Positions 35,077-48,700 of a DNA stretch of 64,000 nucleotides are shown here, one piece after another. The stretch lies in contig JAOCPU010000034.1 of the NCBI GenBank assembly GCA_035772785.1, positions 1 to 64,000 on the forward strand, in the 5' to 3' direction. The stretch is from Phlebiopsis flavidoalba. Taxonomy: Eukaryota; Basidiomycota; Agaricomycetes; Polyporales; Phanerochaetaceae. Positions within the stretch are counted from its first letter, which is position 1, and each line of letters begins with the position of its first letter. Position numbers and translations under genes: made by a program. Under the pieces are notes generated by a model. The model was not told where the DNA came from and searched no databases. It saw only the letters and a list, made by a program, of their open reading frames with translations.

Positions 35077-36290
35077 CGAAGAACATGGTCTAAGACGTAT
35101 GGATGTTACACTACATGTGGTGAATACGAATCACTGAAAACGACCCGGAGCTTACGTGATTACGTTGCGGCCTTGCAGGACCCCCTGGAAGGATCAGGAC
35201 TCGTCATGGTAGATGTAACGACGTGAAATGTTTACTGCAGCAATCAGTAGTCCTTTATATCGGAAGCCTATGGATGATTGAATCGGAACTTCTTCGCGGT
35301 CGGAGCGGCGATTACAAATAGTCGACTCTCACAAGATGTTCTTTGATAGGAGAACCAAGTTTCCGAGTCGGCGAGTATTGTCACGATTCTTGTATCATAA
35401 AGCTATGAGAAGTGATGTATATGATTATGTCAGTCTCACGAAGGCTTCTAGACCATTTCAGATTACAGATTCAAAACCTCGTGGTCACTAGCGTGGTCGA
35501 CTGATCACAGTTGAATCTCTTATACATGCCATTTGATAGGGTGTGCTATTATTGAGCACCGCACTTGGGCTTTGGCTAGTAGTTCCGGATGTCCATCCAC
35601 ATAGAGCCCCACGGGCCTTAGGGGGTCATCCGGGTCAGCGGCAATCGTGGTTAAATTGTGTGTATCAATGGGGCCGCTCATTTTGACACTTTGCCAGGCA
35701 TATATCCATGGCAGCGTTGACTGTTTCTCTCACCCTCGCAGCGTCACACACCGTACGAGCATATTAATGAAAACCATCGGACCAAAAACGATCTCAGCAC
35801 TCCCGTAGTAAACCTTCCCACCGTACTATCCGCCGCAGGAGCTTGAGTGCAATACACACTGCGGCCCAGAACCGAACCATGAAGCCTATCATGCTCTCAG
35901 ACATTGTCAAGGCGCAAGTCAGCATAGTACAACTTGGTGGGAAAACGAAGCCCGGTCTCACGTAACAGTAGCCAGCTGAGGCTAGTGCTATAATTACAAG
36001 TTGCCATGGAAAGAAGGTGTCTACACCGTCTCTTGGTTACTTATCACAAAGAATAAAAGTATAACGTTTTTGGGCGCTAGCGGAAGTCACACCGCGCGGT
36101 TAGTAGTTCTGATTATGAGTCAGTGGTCAGGAGCATTGCTATACTCATTTGTGATAACAATATCTACGAAGGCGTTATCTCCAAGTCCTTTGAAAGACAC
36201 TCGCACAGGACCTCCAGTATGGCAGTAGAACCGTGCAGTTGGCAGGGGTTCAAAGCCACTCCACATAGACACGCCGTCGTTTCCTTTTTA
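35077..36290. other. Intergenic, no recognisable gene
   Basis: No motif-bearing frame on either strand; no RNA gene seen. Confidence 0.45.
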
Positions 36291-36373
36291 TACTGGAACA
36301 GAGACTGGTATCTTCTTATTTCGCAGTTGCCGCATTCCTTTTCAAAGACCATAGAAGGTCTCAAAACAAACAA
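36291..36373 (-). pseudogene. Diverged copy of the zinc-knuckle exon
   Basis: The - strand reads MVFEKECGNCEIRRYQSLFQ; after one base correction the middle becomes CGNCGNKKIPVSV, matching the exon at 35076 at both protein and base level (shared CAACTGCG and AGATACCAGTC segments). The rest diverges. Probably a relic, or an indel-damaged paralogue. Confidence 0.3.
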
Positions 36374-37392
36374 GGGGAGAGTTAAAAACGACTCAAACGT
36401 CGCGATTATAACAGTGCCTGAGAACTTACATGATTCCGCTGTGGGAATGGAGGGCCGCTTGCTGTACTACCAGACATCTCGGTGACACGGATTGGGAGGC
36501 GGACTGCTCTTCGAGAAATAGGCCTCGATTTATATATGCACCAGCGGTGGGCGTATTCTTGAAGTTGAACTCCAATGACCACGAGTAAAACTTGTGTGAA
36601 TCTTTGTGGAAGTCGGCCAACGTAACGCACCATCTTCTGAACACAATCGATACCGTAATGCAATGACACATCTGACAGATGACATGGCGTGAATATCTGC
36701 TACTATATTATCTAGTAGCCGAGGTGTCATCAAAATCACTAAAGCCTTCCGCGACTAAAGCGCAGCGGATAAACGCTTTGGAACATTTGAATGGTAAGCA
36801 TTTTAGAATGGAAGGATAAGTGATGAGTGCCCGTTATCGACTTCCTGCCAATCTGAATTCGCTCTACTTACGATTCCGCGATGTCGATTCTTTTCACGGC
36901 ACAATAAGTCGTATGAGAACAACGAGCTCTGTGAGCATGTGTCGAGCTGTACACTTGCCGGGATGCCTTGGCTACGGGCCCTTGAACTAAGATGAAGATA
37001 CCTTGATTCGTTCAGAGAGCCGCTGCACAGGTATGCCCAGAAATGAGCTAGTTAAATGGATTGGCATTGTTTAGTGATCGAGTAGAGCATGCCAAACAAC
37101 GTCCCACGGTACGATGCGAAGCACTGAATTAATGAGAATCAAGTATAACAAGGGTTAGAAAAAACAAGCGTTTTTGCGCAATCGAACCTGTTGTGCCGCG
37201 AATGCTCATGGGCGGAAGTTGCTTTGTGGGACTCCTGCCGGGTTCGTGTAGTAATTATTCATATTCCATCTAGGGAGGATAATAATGACTCAGTGAGGGA
37301 AGGTAGACACGACGATCAGTTATCACGTACGAAGAATCGTCATGTCCAGCGTTCCATGATGTTGATATACTATGGACCCTTGTATAATAGGG
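36374..37392. other. Intergenic, no recognisable gene
   Basis: Short frames on - (36406-36739) have one hydrophobic stretch but no motif. The right end adjoins the stop of Zn2Cys6 paralogue 3. Confidence 0.45.
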
Positions 37393-40300
37393 TCATGTGG
37401 TGATGCCATGTTTGGGAAAATCAGGTATAGAGTTTATCCCACCGACGGTCGGTGGAATGGAAGGCCCCAGTGAGGGGTCTCCGCCGGGCCTAGGACTGAC
37501 ATAGCTCTGGTTTCCTTGAGATAGCGCGGCGAACGCTTCATTGTAGTGAGGGGTAGCGAACAGGCCATTGAGGATTGCATCTAGACTAGGGTCCGATAGA
37601 TGTGCCGGCCCAGCTGAGGACCATGGCATCGCTCGACAAAGAGGGATCTAGCGGGACTGTTACCCCGAAGACCATGGTTCGGGCCTGCAAAATCAAAGTT
37701 GAATCCAGACGTGACGGGAATCCGACCGAGGTCCTCAGAATGCACGGGAAGGGTGAACTCAAAGTCGGAATCAAGTGCATTGGATGTGAAGAACGCTTTC
37801 CGTGAACGACTGCTGGTACTGTTCCGCACGTTTCGACCCCGCGATGGCTCGCAGGGTGTTGGGGCTGGCAGGACGTTCATGAGACTGAGGTTCCAGCGAG
37901 GAATAATTGGTATCGGTCGTCGCGTCTCCGCTTCTGCGATTGGGACAGGAGGTCGTGACTGGGTACACACCAGCGCCGCTCGCTAGATCACGAGTATATC
38001 CCTAGAAGTGCTTAGGCGTGAGAGAGCGACATGATTATCGAGGGAAGATAGCAACGTACGCAAAACGCCCCGCGGAATTCCATCTCGTTGGAGAAGTGTG
38101 TCAAAGTACGATCGCAGCGGCCAATTCAAGGAGCCCTCACCTCAACTCGAGCACTTGGAGCATCTCCAATACCTTTCCAATCTCTTCCATCTCCTTTGCG
38201 GTATCGACGTAGTAGACCCCAGCCGTCGACTACTCCAAATATTCAGTAGCAACACAAAATCGCTGATACGAATAACGGCATCTATTTGAATATCGTCAAT
38301 TCTACACGCGCTTCATTAGAGGGGTCTCTGACTAACCTGGTGCCAATGATGGAAGAGTGCGGCGCCGACTCTACGGTACTGTCGGTCCAAGACGTGGATA
38401 CAAGACCGCGCGCTGCGTTGGTGCAGATAGCGAGAGACGGGAACGTGAGCGGGGAAGGTTTTCGCGGTCTTGGAATAAACGGCCGATGAACGGAGATTTG
38501 CGTCTGGTAGTAGAATGAATGGAGGATGGCGGACTGGGACGACCACAAGAGGTTCGGTTGATGGGGATCCCATTTCACTTTGTGACCGAAATTAGCGAGT
38601 CATTGCAAAGATGGCTGAGGGGCTTACGGTGCTCGGGGATGGAATCAATGAAGCCATTCAAGCGAGAGTCGATGTCCGAAACGATGTCTTGCGCTTTTTG
38701 TGGCTCACCCATGAGTTTGGGTGCTCTTAGCGAGTACTAGACTTGACTGTCAGCTTCTCATACCAGCGGTTTGGAACACGGGGCTCACAATGGTGCGGAG
38801 AGCGAACATGTGTATCCGGTTCAGACGTATGCAAACAGTTGAAAAAACTGGTTTGCAGAGGGCTTCCCTGCTGGTTGTTTGAACGCCATCGCTGGGTCCT
38901 CTGGTTCCCAATATTCGTCGTCGCACTCCACGGGAAAGTCCACGTCAATACTGCACAGCAATTAACGCGATTCACACGTAAGTAGCGAAAAGGTATGCCT
39001 TACTCCTCATCGTGGAATGTACATGGTCGTCCAAGCGCTGAGCACACATGCCGCGGTCCATCGCCAATAGACACCTAGATGTACGCGTCGCTCGGATTTC
39101 AACCTGAATTTGAGCAATGATATTGGTGCGCACCAGAAGGCCCGCTTCTTCTGTTCACTCTCGACGGTCGGGACAGGTCCGTATGCCATATACGCCGATG
39201 TGCTCCCAGATCTTGTGCCAATCTGAGACCATGCCCTACGATCGCGTAGGTGGTATGCGGTGACGCAGAGGCAGAGACATATGCGGCACTGAGCTAGTCG
39301 AAGCTATCAACGCCAGTTCACGAAGGGGCGATAGGGAGGAGGGTACTTACACAGGCAATTTGCACATCGTATAGACTCGTGAAACGCATTGGAATGACCT
39401 TTCTCCGTTCTCGGACCTGCGCAAACCACCTCCATCCCGCCCAAGTGCCAGTTCTTTGATCCGGTCATGAGCACGGTCGGGTTGTTGCAGAAACGGGAGC
39501 CAATAGCGCACACGAGCAGGACCGTTGCGCCGAAGCCTTCGTCGCGGAGGTGAAGGCCTGACTTAATCCCTCTTTCAAACGCTGGCGATAGAGAAGCGGA
39601 AGTTAATGTTGAGATGGAGAAAATAGTCTTCGACAAGCTCGCGGAGAAGCATGCCGTCGGGAAAGTCTGTGTAAGGCGGCTCTGGCTGATAAAGCATCTG
39701 AGTGGTATGTCGGATCAGCATTAGAATAGCCCGTTTGTGTATCCACGGGTCAGGAGCTACGTCTGCTGCCTCCCAGAACTCTGGTCGGCGGGATGGCAGG
39801 GCTCTGCCGCGCGCAGTCTCCGTCTCCGTTACGTTATCTCCTCCGACGAACTCCTGTTTCATGTCGAGAGCGGTCCGGATTAGCATCATTGTGCTCGAGC
39901 GGCCTAGAAATTGGCTCTGCGAGTCGACGTTGAGGCTCCTGAAAACCGTCGATAAGAGACCTTCTTGGTCATCTTCAGGCCCCGTGTCATCGAGCGATTC
40001 CGCGACATCAGGAGTAATGCGGATAGACATTGGCGGCTTCGGAATGATTGACGGTGCCATACTCATGGATGACGACCCAGTCATAGAGGATCATCCACTG
40101 GAGATGCGGGTGGCGAGCTCTAGCTGCAGCTAAGAGCGGCGCAGGACGATTAACGATTAGTGCATTGCCGAAAGTCAGCCTAGAGTTATTTACCCTGCGA
40201 ACCAGCTTGCTTGAGATCAGAAACCTCATTCTCAAGGTTTCTGACACGTAGCTGAATGACGTTGGTGTCAGTGGGTGTGCCGATTCAAATGAAAACAAAA

Positions 40301-40729
40301 CCTACTCAACGTCGCAGAAGCGTTTCTGATAAGCCATGAGACCGTCACCGTCATGAACTCATCGCAAAAGCAGCTAAAGCTATACGGTCTGTTCCAGCAG
40401 GTAGGTACACTCATATTTGAAGGTGGACACAATTCGAACATTTGCGCCCCTGAGTCTCGCCACCATCACCTGCGGCGAGAGTTTAGCGACAATGTTCGTC
40501 TATTGAATATCTATACCCACAATTTCACTGTGTGCAATACGAAGCGTGTCAGCAAAGAGCAAGGGTTGAAGGCAGCATGAAAAGCTCGCCTTTTTCTCCG
40601 CCTGCACTGGTCACAGGCCCGAATACGTCGTCTCTTTGTCACCTGCTCGCCCTCAGCGGGCAGGTGGAGGGTATTTCTTCGGGCGGCGAGGACATGGTTG
40701 CGGAATTTTCTAGTAGTCAATACCGCCAC
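37393..40729 (-). CDS. Zn2Cys6 fungal-specific transcription factor, paralogue 3
   Basis: Same family. The N-terminal exon (from the ATG at 40727-40729; the true start could be elsewhere) has EGEQVTKRRRIRACDQCRRR before a donor near 40590. The second half of the cluster reads GRKCSNCVH and then breaks by one base before the expected KYECTY (about 40405-40470). Downstream: QFLGRSSTMMLIRTALDMKQ and PEFWEAADVAPD (about 39750-39925), LVEDYFLHLNINF (about 39610), FGATVLLVCAIGSRF (about 39500-39550), FPVECDDEYWEPEDP (about 38890-38945), SAILHSFYYQTQISVHRPFI and FPSLAICTNAARG (about 38410-38530). The tail has LPVHSEDLGRIPV (about 37715-37755) and ends at 37393. Several frame corrections are required. 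Confidence 0.82.
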
Positions 40730-41527
40730 CGCGATGGTCGTTTGGACTTATGTACGCGACGTTACAGGATTCGCGAATGGCTGCGCTTACGAAGTCAGGA
40801 ATTATTATGTCAGCGGCTTTAGTGTCGGCACTTTGTGGTCAATGCAAAAATCACGTCACCTAGCGGAGCGCGCTGCGCTGCGCGGCGGCTTTGAAGGCGG
40901 GTGCTGTCGCGAGGTCAAAATTGTGAGGCGTCTTGTATCGCTGGCTCGCGCAGCATCTAGGTTTGTGTGCACATTGCACCAGCTGCGGTAGGTGGATGGT
41001 CGACGGAGGTCGACGGTGTCTGCCGTCGCGGCTCGTTGCGGTGCCGCGCGCGCGTGTGTAATGAGTCGATCCGGCATCTTTGCATTTACCCGAGCCACGT
41101 CTGATCTGCAGCCGCCTGAGACTCGAGTAACGATCCTTTGGAGTGCTGAACACAACAAATGGCAAGTTTGTCGACCAGTGAGTATGTTTTTTGCAGGGAC
41201 TCGTCCTACGAATGCGAGCCTACCAGGAGCCTTTGGCATTAGTCAGTGATAAGCTATTGTCTCCTATATGGTCACAGAATGTCCACCCTTTGTCTCAATC
41301 GCCGTCTATCCAATTCAATGAGCTCCGTTGTGTAGACAGATTCATCGAAGAAATGAAAAACGCCCCATTCATCCATCTGGATAGAAGCTGTCAGTTCCGA
41401 AGCAGGGGAGGCGCAAGATATCACGGCTCACTCGAAGCCCTCTGGCGCAGTCAGACCACATTGACAGCGTGTCTCCGACGAGTGCTCCTGTTTCATTGCG
41501 AACACCAGCAATGAGAAAGCGGTGTGA
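40730..41527. other. Intergenic, no recognisable gene
   Basis: Lies between the start of paralogue 3 and the stop of paralogue 4; it holds the 5' region of paralogue 3. Open frames on both strands (40698-40991 +, 40856-41239 -) show no motif. Confidence 0.5.
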
Positions 41528-44500
41528 TCAAATACTGATTGTGTGTGGTCCATTGTCTGCGCAATGGTAGGTTCGAGTCGGGTACCCCACACCTTGGTAC
41601 TGTAGTTCATCGTGGGAGCCGTGGGCATAGGCGGAGTACATCGCTGTGAGCGAAAGGCCTCTGACAGGTACCAGCGCTATGCCGCCCATCTGATAGAGAC
41701 TATTGGTTGGTGCTGCCGACATCGGCTTAAGGCAGGTGGAGAAAACCAAAGATCGAAACGGAGTCATGTCGAACTGCCTCCAGGTATTCACCGGCTAACG
41801 GTCGGACATTGAGGCGCTTGGCGAGGGAGGAGAGGGCGGCTGTTGCTGCTGCATGGGCTGAGGCTGGGAAGATCGGCATGGCGGCCCAGCTCGTCGCTGT
41901 GGATTGGAAGAACACAAAATCCCTGCTAGGGCTTACTGAACACGGACGATTCGCTGATAGCAGGGTGTGGCAGGAAGCTTTACTTTTGATACGCAGAGGC
42001 GCGTCATTGAGCCCGCAATGTAACGCTGACCATTGGTGATAAAAGTGTGGTCTTCTGGCGCAGGCGGGGATGAGATGGAGCACTCTGCTCACTTCGGGAC
42101 CAAGGCTTCTGGTTCGTCTTTCCTTCTACCATCCTTTCTTAATAACAGGCGCCACTTGGGGTAATGGTAGGTCCCCCAACGTTGGCCAAGTCACACAGAA
42201 CTGACCTAGCAAGTCCACATGAGCAAAGCGCGCACCACCTACACGAGGCCGTTACTTACCAGTATCTCCCGGCAACATACCACCTGACTCAGCTGTCAAT
42301 GGCGTGCGGCTAGCTTTCGAGGGTAGTTACTCACTGGTCTCTCGAGACCCTTGAGGATTTCCATGGCTTTGTGCACTTCCGCCATCTCTTTGGCAGGATT
42401 GATTGAGAGGTACCAGATCGTTTGCAGCCCCAGATGTTCAACAGCAGCACTATACTAGAACTGAAACAAGTCCCGCCTGTATATTTCTCATCAGCTTGCC
42501 CCAACACAGAGGTCCCCGTCATAGCGACACCACACTTACGGTGTTCAGGTACTCGCCAACTCCGCTTCGATATTGTACATCCAAGACATGGATGCAGGAG
42601 CGCGCCGCATTGGTGCATATCGCAAGGGACGGGAACGAGGTCGTCGATGATTTGCGGGGGTGTGGAAATAAACGCGCGGTGGATGTTGATTTGCGTGGAA
42701 TAGTAGGACGAATAAAGGAAAGCTGATTGTTTCAAAAACAGCGTGTCTTCTTTGTGTGGATCCCATCGCACTGCAGACCACGACAATGATGAGGATATAT
42801 GAAACGACGAGCAAGAGACGCACAGTGGTCAGGAACTGAATCAACCCATTGGTTCAATGCCGAGTCCATCTCGGAGACTATGTGCTGTTCCCATTCTGGC
42901 CCAATGGCATTTTGCTGTACTCGTGATTTCTTTGTCGAATACTACATGTTACAAAGATTTCAGAGAGCAGTGTTTTAGGTGAGAATGCTGATGACATACG
43001 AGAGTTCGAAGAGCAAAGGCGTGTATTTGCTTGAGTCTCAGCGCGGCGTTGAAGAATGTGATGGTGCAAGGCTTGTCTGCGGGCTGCTTAAATGCCTGCT
43101 CAGGATCTGAGTGTGTCCAATACTCGTCGTCGCACTCTATAGGAAAACTCGACGTCCATACTAGTCGGGCCGGCGTCAGCGAAATACCCCTTACGAGATG
43201 AAGGGCCGAGAGCTCACTCCTCATCTTCGATGCAACACGGTCGGCCCAGCGCGAAGCTCAGCGAGCGATCAAACATGACCAGGCACCTGGCGAGAATGTC
43301 AGAAAGATGACGTGCAAATGACGGAGAAGATCTCACCAGAAAGCCCTCTTCATCAGCTCGCCTTCGACTGAAGGCTTAGTGCCATACGATTTGCGTCGGT
43401 GAGCACCCATGTCTTGGGCTAAACGCATGCCGAGGCCGATCTGGGGCCAGGAAGGGTGCGAGATGCACGATCCGTGAAGGTAGCAGTGCACAAGCTACGT
43501 CACAAGGGGAAAACAAATACCATAAGATTAACGTGGATATACGAGAGGATTAGCTGATACTCACAGAAGGAATCTGGAGATCATAGGAGTCTCGGTGGAC
43601 GCAAATGTATCGACCTCCTTGTCTCTTGGACCTGTATGAACCACTTCCATCCGGCGGAATGCCAATTGTCTGACCCATCGGCAAGGACGCGTGGGGTCTT
43701 TCGAGAATGCGAGCCGCCGCATGCACAGACTAGCAGTAGCAGGGCAGCGAAGCCTTCGTCTTCGTGGTGTAAAGTTGCGGCGACACACGAGTTGAGTGTT
43801 GGTCTATGTAAAAGTGGTAGCAAATTGTTCAGGCGATCAAAAATATAGCTCTATAAGATCTTGCATGAGATCGTCGTAGCGGGGGGAATGTGTATTCGGA
43901 CACAGGAGGCGGTCAGAAAGATGAGCGAAGAATCCACTAATCCATGACTTAATGAGCTGATTATGGCGACATACATCCGCCAGTGTAACCCACAGGTTGG
44001 CTATTCGTAAAGGTATTTGTTACGGGCTACTAAGCGACACTTTTAAGTCGTTCCGTTGAATAAATTTCCGCTACCAGGGGTATTCGATGCCCACGTAGGA
44101 GCCTTTCTCAGGTCATACGCTTGCTTGAAGAACATCAGTCGACTCGACTTGCCCCAGATTATTATTCCTCGGGAATATCGCTTCCGTTGTGCAGCTCTCG
44201 TCTCATATGCAACCCGACCTATGCATGACCGACCTACGTCGCTCACTACGATTGTGGCTGAATACCCATTCATAGATGGGCAAGAGATCTCATCGTCTGT
44301 AGAATATACGTCATTCACAACGGGTGCAGCAGGCGAGGGTGGCGGAGGGTGGGCGGACCGAGGCAAGTTCAATGGAGTGCCGTTGACGTTACTTCCTGGC
44401 TTGCCGTCCAAGAGCCACAGGCTATTTTCATTGAGGATACCTCCGAGTTCTCTGCTGAAGTCTGCGCCTGGATGTAGCTTTGAAGGGTTCAGTACAGGAC

Positions 44501-45031
44501 AAGTCGCTGTCACGGCCTGGCGCACCTTGTTTAGGAGCTTCTTATAACTTTCGCGAACCTCCGTCTCGAGAGCTCTAATTCGTCTTTCACGAGAGTAAAT
44601 TTATGAACATTCACAAGAGATATTATCACGTACTCAGCATCTGGGTAGCGTTTCTGTTCATATTCCAGAAATCAACCACTGCACACGACCCGCCGACTGG
44701 GATAAGCCTGTGTTTCTTCGACATACCTTCGCTTCCCTGACGTATGTACACTCTTGCTGGCGCTGCTTCGCAGTTCGAAACAACTCTCTCCTAGCTGGCC
44801 ATCACCTTCAAACCGAAGCACTCGTCAACCTCTGAGCCCTCCACAGCCAATGGCGACGTATTACTTACATCGCACATAGCCGGACCGTAAAGGCTAATTA
44901 GCGGCTCCGTTCTGCCAAGCAATCCTAGAACACATACCCTTCTTATGCCTACAGAGGTCGCAAGCACGTCCTCTGCGCTTTAGTCGCGCCGCGGCGCGGT
45001 CGTGCTTGTAGTCCTCCTCTTCTGACGACAT
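41528..45031 (-). CDS. Zn2Cys6 fungal-specific transcription factor, paralogue 4
   Basis: Same family. The start is the ATG at 45029-45031 (MSSEEEDYKHDRAAARLKRR), then GRACDLCRHKKG before an intron. The second half (about 44735-44790) needs two base corrections to give SCSNC and QQECTYVREAK. Linker and coil region at 44043-44525. Downstream: FPIECDDEYWTHSDPEQAFK (about 43100-43150) with TFFNAALRLKQIHAFALRT, a QSAFLYSSYYSTQINIHRAF block (about 42665-42730), VLLLNIWGCKRSG (about 42410-42450), and a tail with PIHSDELGR (about 41877-41906). The final frame ends at 41528 with SHDELQYQGVGYPTRTY. The C-terminal end is approximate. Confidence 0.8.
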
Positions 45032-45704
45032 TTTTGGATCATGAGGCTGGATCACTTTCGGCGTCACGCCGAAGGTCAATTGACCAGGGGCGGTACTCGG
45101 GGCTCGGTTCAAGGTCGAGTCAGTCCGGGATATTCAAAGAATATTCAAGAATCACATGGGCAGTTGCACGAGATGATGAAATTGCCGCAAAAGACGACAA
45201 CGAGGGGACGAGGTCGCAGCCATGCTGCTATCGGGCGGGTGGATGTAAGAATAGAAAAGATATGTGGTCATTCCAGGCCGCAGACGCCCGACGCCCGCTC
45301 GATGAGGCCCGACCGACGAGCGAACACTGGTGGGCACACTGGCATTGATTTTTTCGAAACTCATTGCATAGCCTGGATGCGCAGATATGGCTGCGGAGAG
45401 ATCGCCAAAGTTCGAGAACAAGCATACATGGCAATATGCTTATAGTACAATTGAGCATTTCTCCAAACTAATAGGGGCTGTGTACAACAAAATCTAACTC
45501 CAACTCGAGCGCAACGAGCATCTGCAAACCAACACACATCTAGCCATGCTGGGCATACTCATTGCTAGTGATTACCGCTGGTATGCTGTGGCATACCTCC
45601 GAATGCCGCAGCATATGAGTTCCAATACCGCGTTTGGTATTAGAGCTAGACAAGAGGTCAGAAGGGTGTTGAAGATTAACATCGATCATGTACGCCGAAC
45701 TCAC
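45032..45704. other. Intergenic, 5' region of paralogue 4
   Basis: No recognisable gene; frames on both strands are shadows without motifs. Confidence 0.5.
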
Positions 45705-48700
45705 TCAACATAGAGCTGCCGGGTTGTTGGTCCAGGTAGAGAAGCCAATAGAGCCGTCGTCCGTGAGCTCAGGGAACATAGCGCCATAGTCCCCGCTAAA
45801 CGTAGCCAGGAGGTCCACGAAAGCGCTGTCCGGCGAGACCGCCGACCGAGCGTTGGCCTGCTGAGTGTACGACTGCGCGGGAGGCGATGTCGCGTCCTGG
45901 GGTGCACCGCGCCCGCGCCAGTGCCAAGCGACGCAGACAGATTCGAGAGCACACCTGGTCGTACATCATCGACTGCGTGGTGTACATGACCGCCAAAGTC
46001 CGAGGGACGGGAAGTTTTGCGAGGATGCCGCGCCGCTCGGGGCTGGGGGTGGCCCCGTGCGGCGGGGGCTGCTGCGCTGCAGGCGCTGTGCTGCCGTGCA
46101 CTACATCTCTGCGATGGCCTGCTGGGTATCTGCGCCGTCGTAGCCATACCACCCGCCCACCGTGGAAGCAAAGACGCTTGAGATCGGCGTTCGTCTGCGC
46201 GACGTTCGTTGTCGCGGGTGAGGGGCATGCCGCCTCCCATGGCTGGCAGCAAACAGGTTGGCCCTGGAGATCCGTCGCATTCATCGAAGCCCCTGCCGTG
46301 AACGCGTCCTGGAACAGGGGCTGCATTGACGACGGCTGAGCATGTGCTGCACGCGTCGCAGCAGATACGCGCCTGGAGCCAGCGATATGACGGGCTTCGT
46401 CTGGAATAGAAGCGGGCGAAGATGAGGCGCTGGATTCGAGAAGTGGGCTGGGCGTCCCGTGGCTGAGTCTGAGTCACGATCGCGCTTGTTCGTAGCGGGC
46501 GGACTCGAGCGAGGAAGGGCAGGTTTCCCTACACTCGCGAGTTCGTACATGATGAGGTCCCTTCGGCGACTTTAGATACCATGCATTATCAGCGCACCAG
46601 ATGACGTACCAAATACGACCGGCGGTATGCCAGCTGGACACGAATTAGCGACACAGGGTCGTGTAGATGATAACGCCGCCTACCGTGGTTCGATAGCCTT
46701 GAGCATTTTCATCGCCTTGTGCACGTCTTCCATACCCTTCTGCGGGTCGACAGCAAGCCCCGCTCGCTTACCACCCCAGTATGCTGACCAACAGGACGAT
46801 GCCCGCTGAGAATAGCGCAATCTGTTTCTCTCATCGTGAGCCCGCGGAACGGAGGCAAGAACAGACGGTATTACAGGTTATTAACAGACGGCAATCCCGT
46901 CCGCTTAGTTTGTACATCCAATACATGAATACATGATCTGGCAGCATTAGTGCAGATGGCTAGTGATGGGAAGGATAGAGCCGAGGGCTTGCGGGGAGAG
47001 GGAATAAAGGGACGATGGGACAATTATTTGAAGATGATAGTATGTTGCATGAAGTGTGGCGGATTGGTTAAAGAAGACGATGTCTGGGATATTCGGGTCC
47101 CATCGTAAACTACGCAACCAAAGTGAGCTGCAAGTAGTGAAAGACAAGACGATAGCATACGATGGTCTGGTACCGAGTCAATCCACTTGTTCAAAGCGGA
47201 ATCCAATTCGGCGACAATGTGTTGTTCCCATTGGGGGCCAACGAAGCCAAGCATGACCTTGGATTTTATTGATAGAATACTACGGATGAACATTAGATTT
47301 AAAAATCATGCTCATGAGCGACGTTTGCCTACGATTGTTTCTGAGAGCGAACGCCAGAATTTGATTCAGGCGGAGCAGCGCGTTGAAGTAAGCCACTTTC
47401 GATGGTTTGCCAGGAGGTTGCTTCCAAGCGGTATCCGGGTCACCTGTAACCCAATACTCGTCGTCACACTCAAATCGGCATTTCAAGGTCAAAACTTTGT
47501 GCAAAGTTAACACATGTCGAGGGGACATTTGTGTATGAGAAGCGAGAGAACGTACTCTTCATCATGGATAGCGCATGGGCGGCCGAGTGCAGAGCTAATG
47601 AATCGGTCAATTGCGTACTAACTAACACCCTGTCAAGAATCATTAATCGAGGTCGTCGTGATGTGGATATATTTTACACACCAGAAGGCACGCTTCCATA
47701 GCTCATCTTCGACCGTACGCTTGGTGTGATTATACACCTTGCGGCGATGTGCGCCCACATCCTGAGCGAGGCGAATGCCGACGCCAATGACAGTCCACGA
47801 GGCCTGTGGGCGTCGAGGACCCGTGCAAAAACATGGCCGTAAGCTTATCATCGCGCATATGAGCTCCTTCCATCTCCAGACATCTTGCGCACACGTCACT
47901 TACGGCAGAAATCTGCCAAGTCGTACAGCCGTGGCGGCGACAGCAGCGGACCGCCGCACCCACTGCAACCTGGCGGAAAAGGAAACCATTCCAGCCCGCC
48001 GAGTGTCCGCTGTTTGTGCCGGGAAGGATCACGCGCGGGGTCGTTGCTCCAGCGTGCGCCCATCGCGCATACGAGCAGGACGGTGGAGCCGAAGCCTTCA
48101 TCACGACGATGTAGGCCCTCAGCGAGCCCTTTCTCGAACGTCGGACGATGTAGCAGCGGAATGTTGATATTGAACTTTGTGAAGTAAATTTCGATGAGAT
48201 CTGTCATCAAATCTTCAGGAGGGAAGTTCGTGTGTGGCTTTGGTGTTCTCGAGTGATTCGATGACCCACTACATCGACGAGACCATATGAGATCACGGAG
48301 CCGTGAAAGGCGGGGGAACGACTCACGGAGGTGTGCGCGCAGCAAGTACTCCGGCCGTTTGCACGGCGCAACTTTCCTGCGCCCGTCCGCCATCGACAGA
48401 CGGACCGAAGGTTCAGAGGCGTATGTCTGTTTTGAGGGCCATCGCCGTCTGCAGGAACATGACGCTGCCTCGACTTGCCGAAAAAAAAACCTGCGGGTGC
48501 AGAGGGTCGATGGAGATTTCCTTCTTCATGCGTTTTCTCGAGTGTGTGACCTTGGTAAGTTGGTCATCGTCGGACGGATCCAAGTCATCTGAATCAAAAC
48601 GGGTGGAAGTCTGGGCTGGACGGCCCTGCCGCCCTGCTTTCGCTGCGAGCCACTGCTGAGGACTGAGCGGAGCCTTTGCCGATGCCGTTGGCCAGGCCAC

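Noticed and set aside
41556..41590. GGTTCGAGTC preceded by a GCGCAATGGTAG segment, resembling tRNA B and A boxes
   Set aside because: The boxes abut directly with no anticodon arm between them and no acceptor pairing is found; judged chance.
44056..44547. 163-codon + strand frame
   Set aside because: Antisense shadow of the linker region of Zn2Cys6 paralogue 4, which continues in frame on -.
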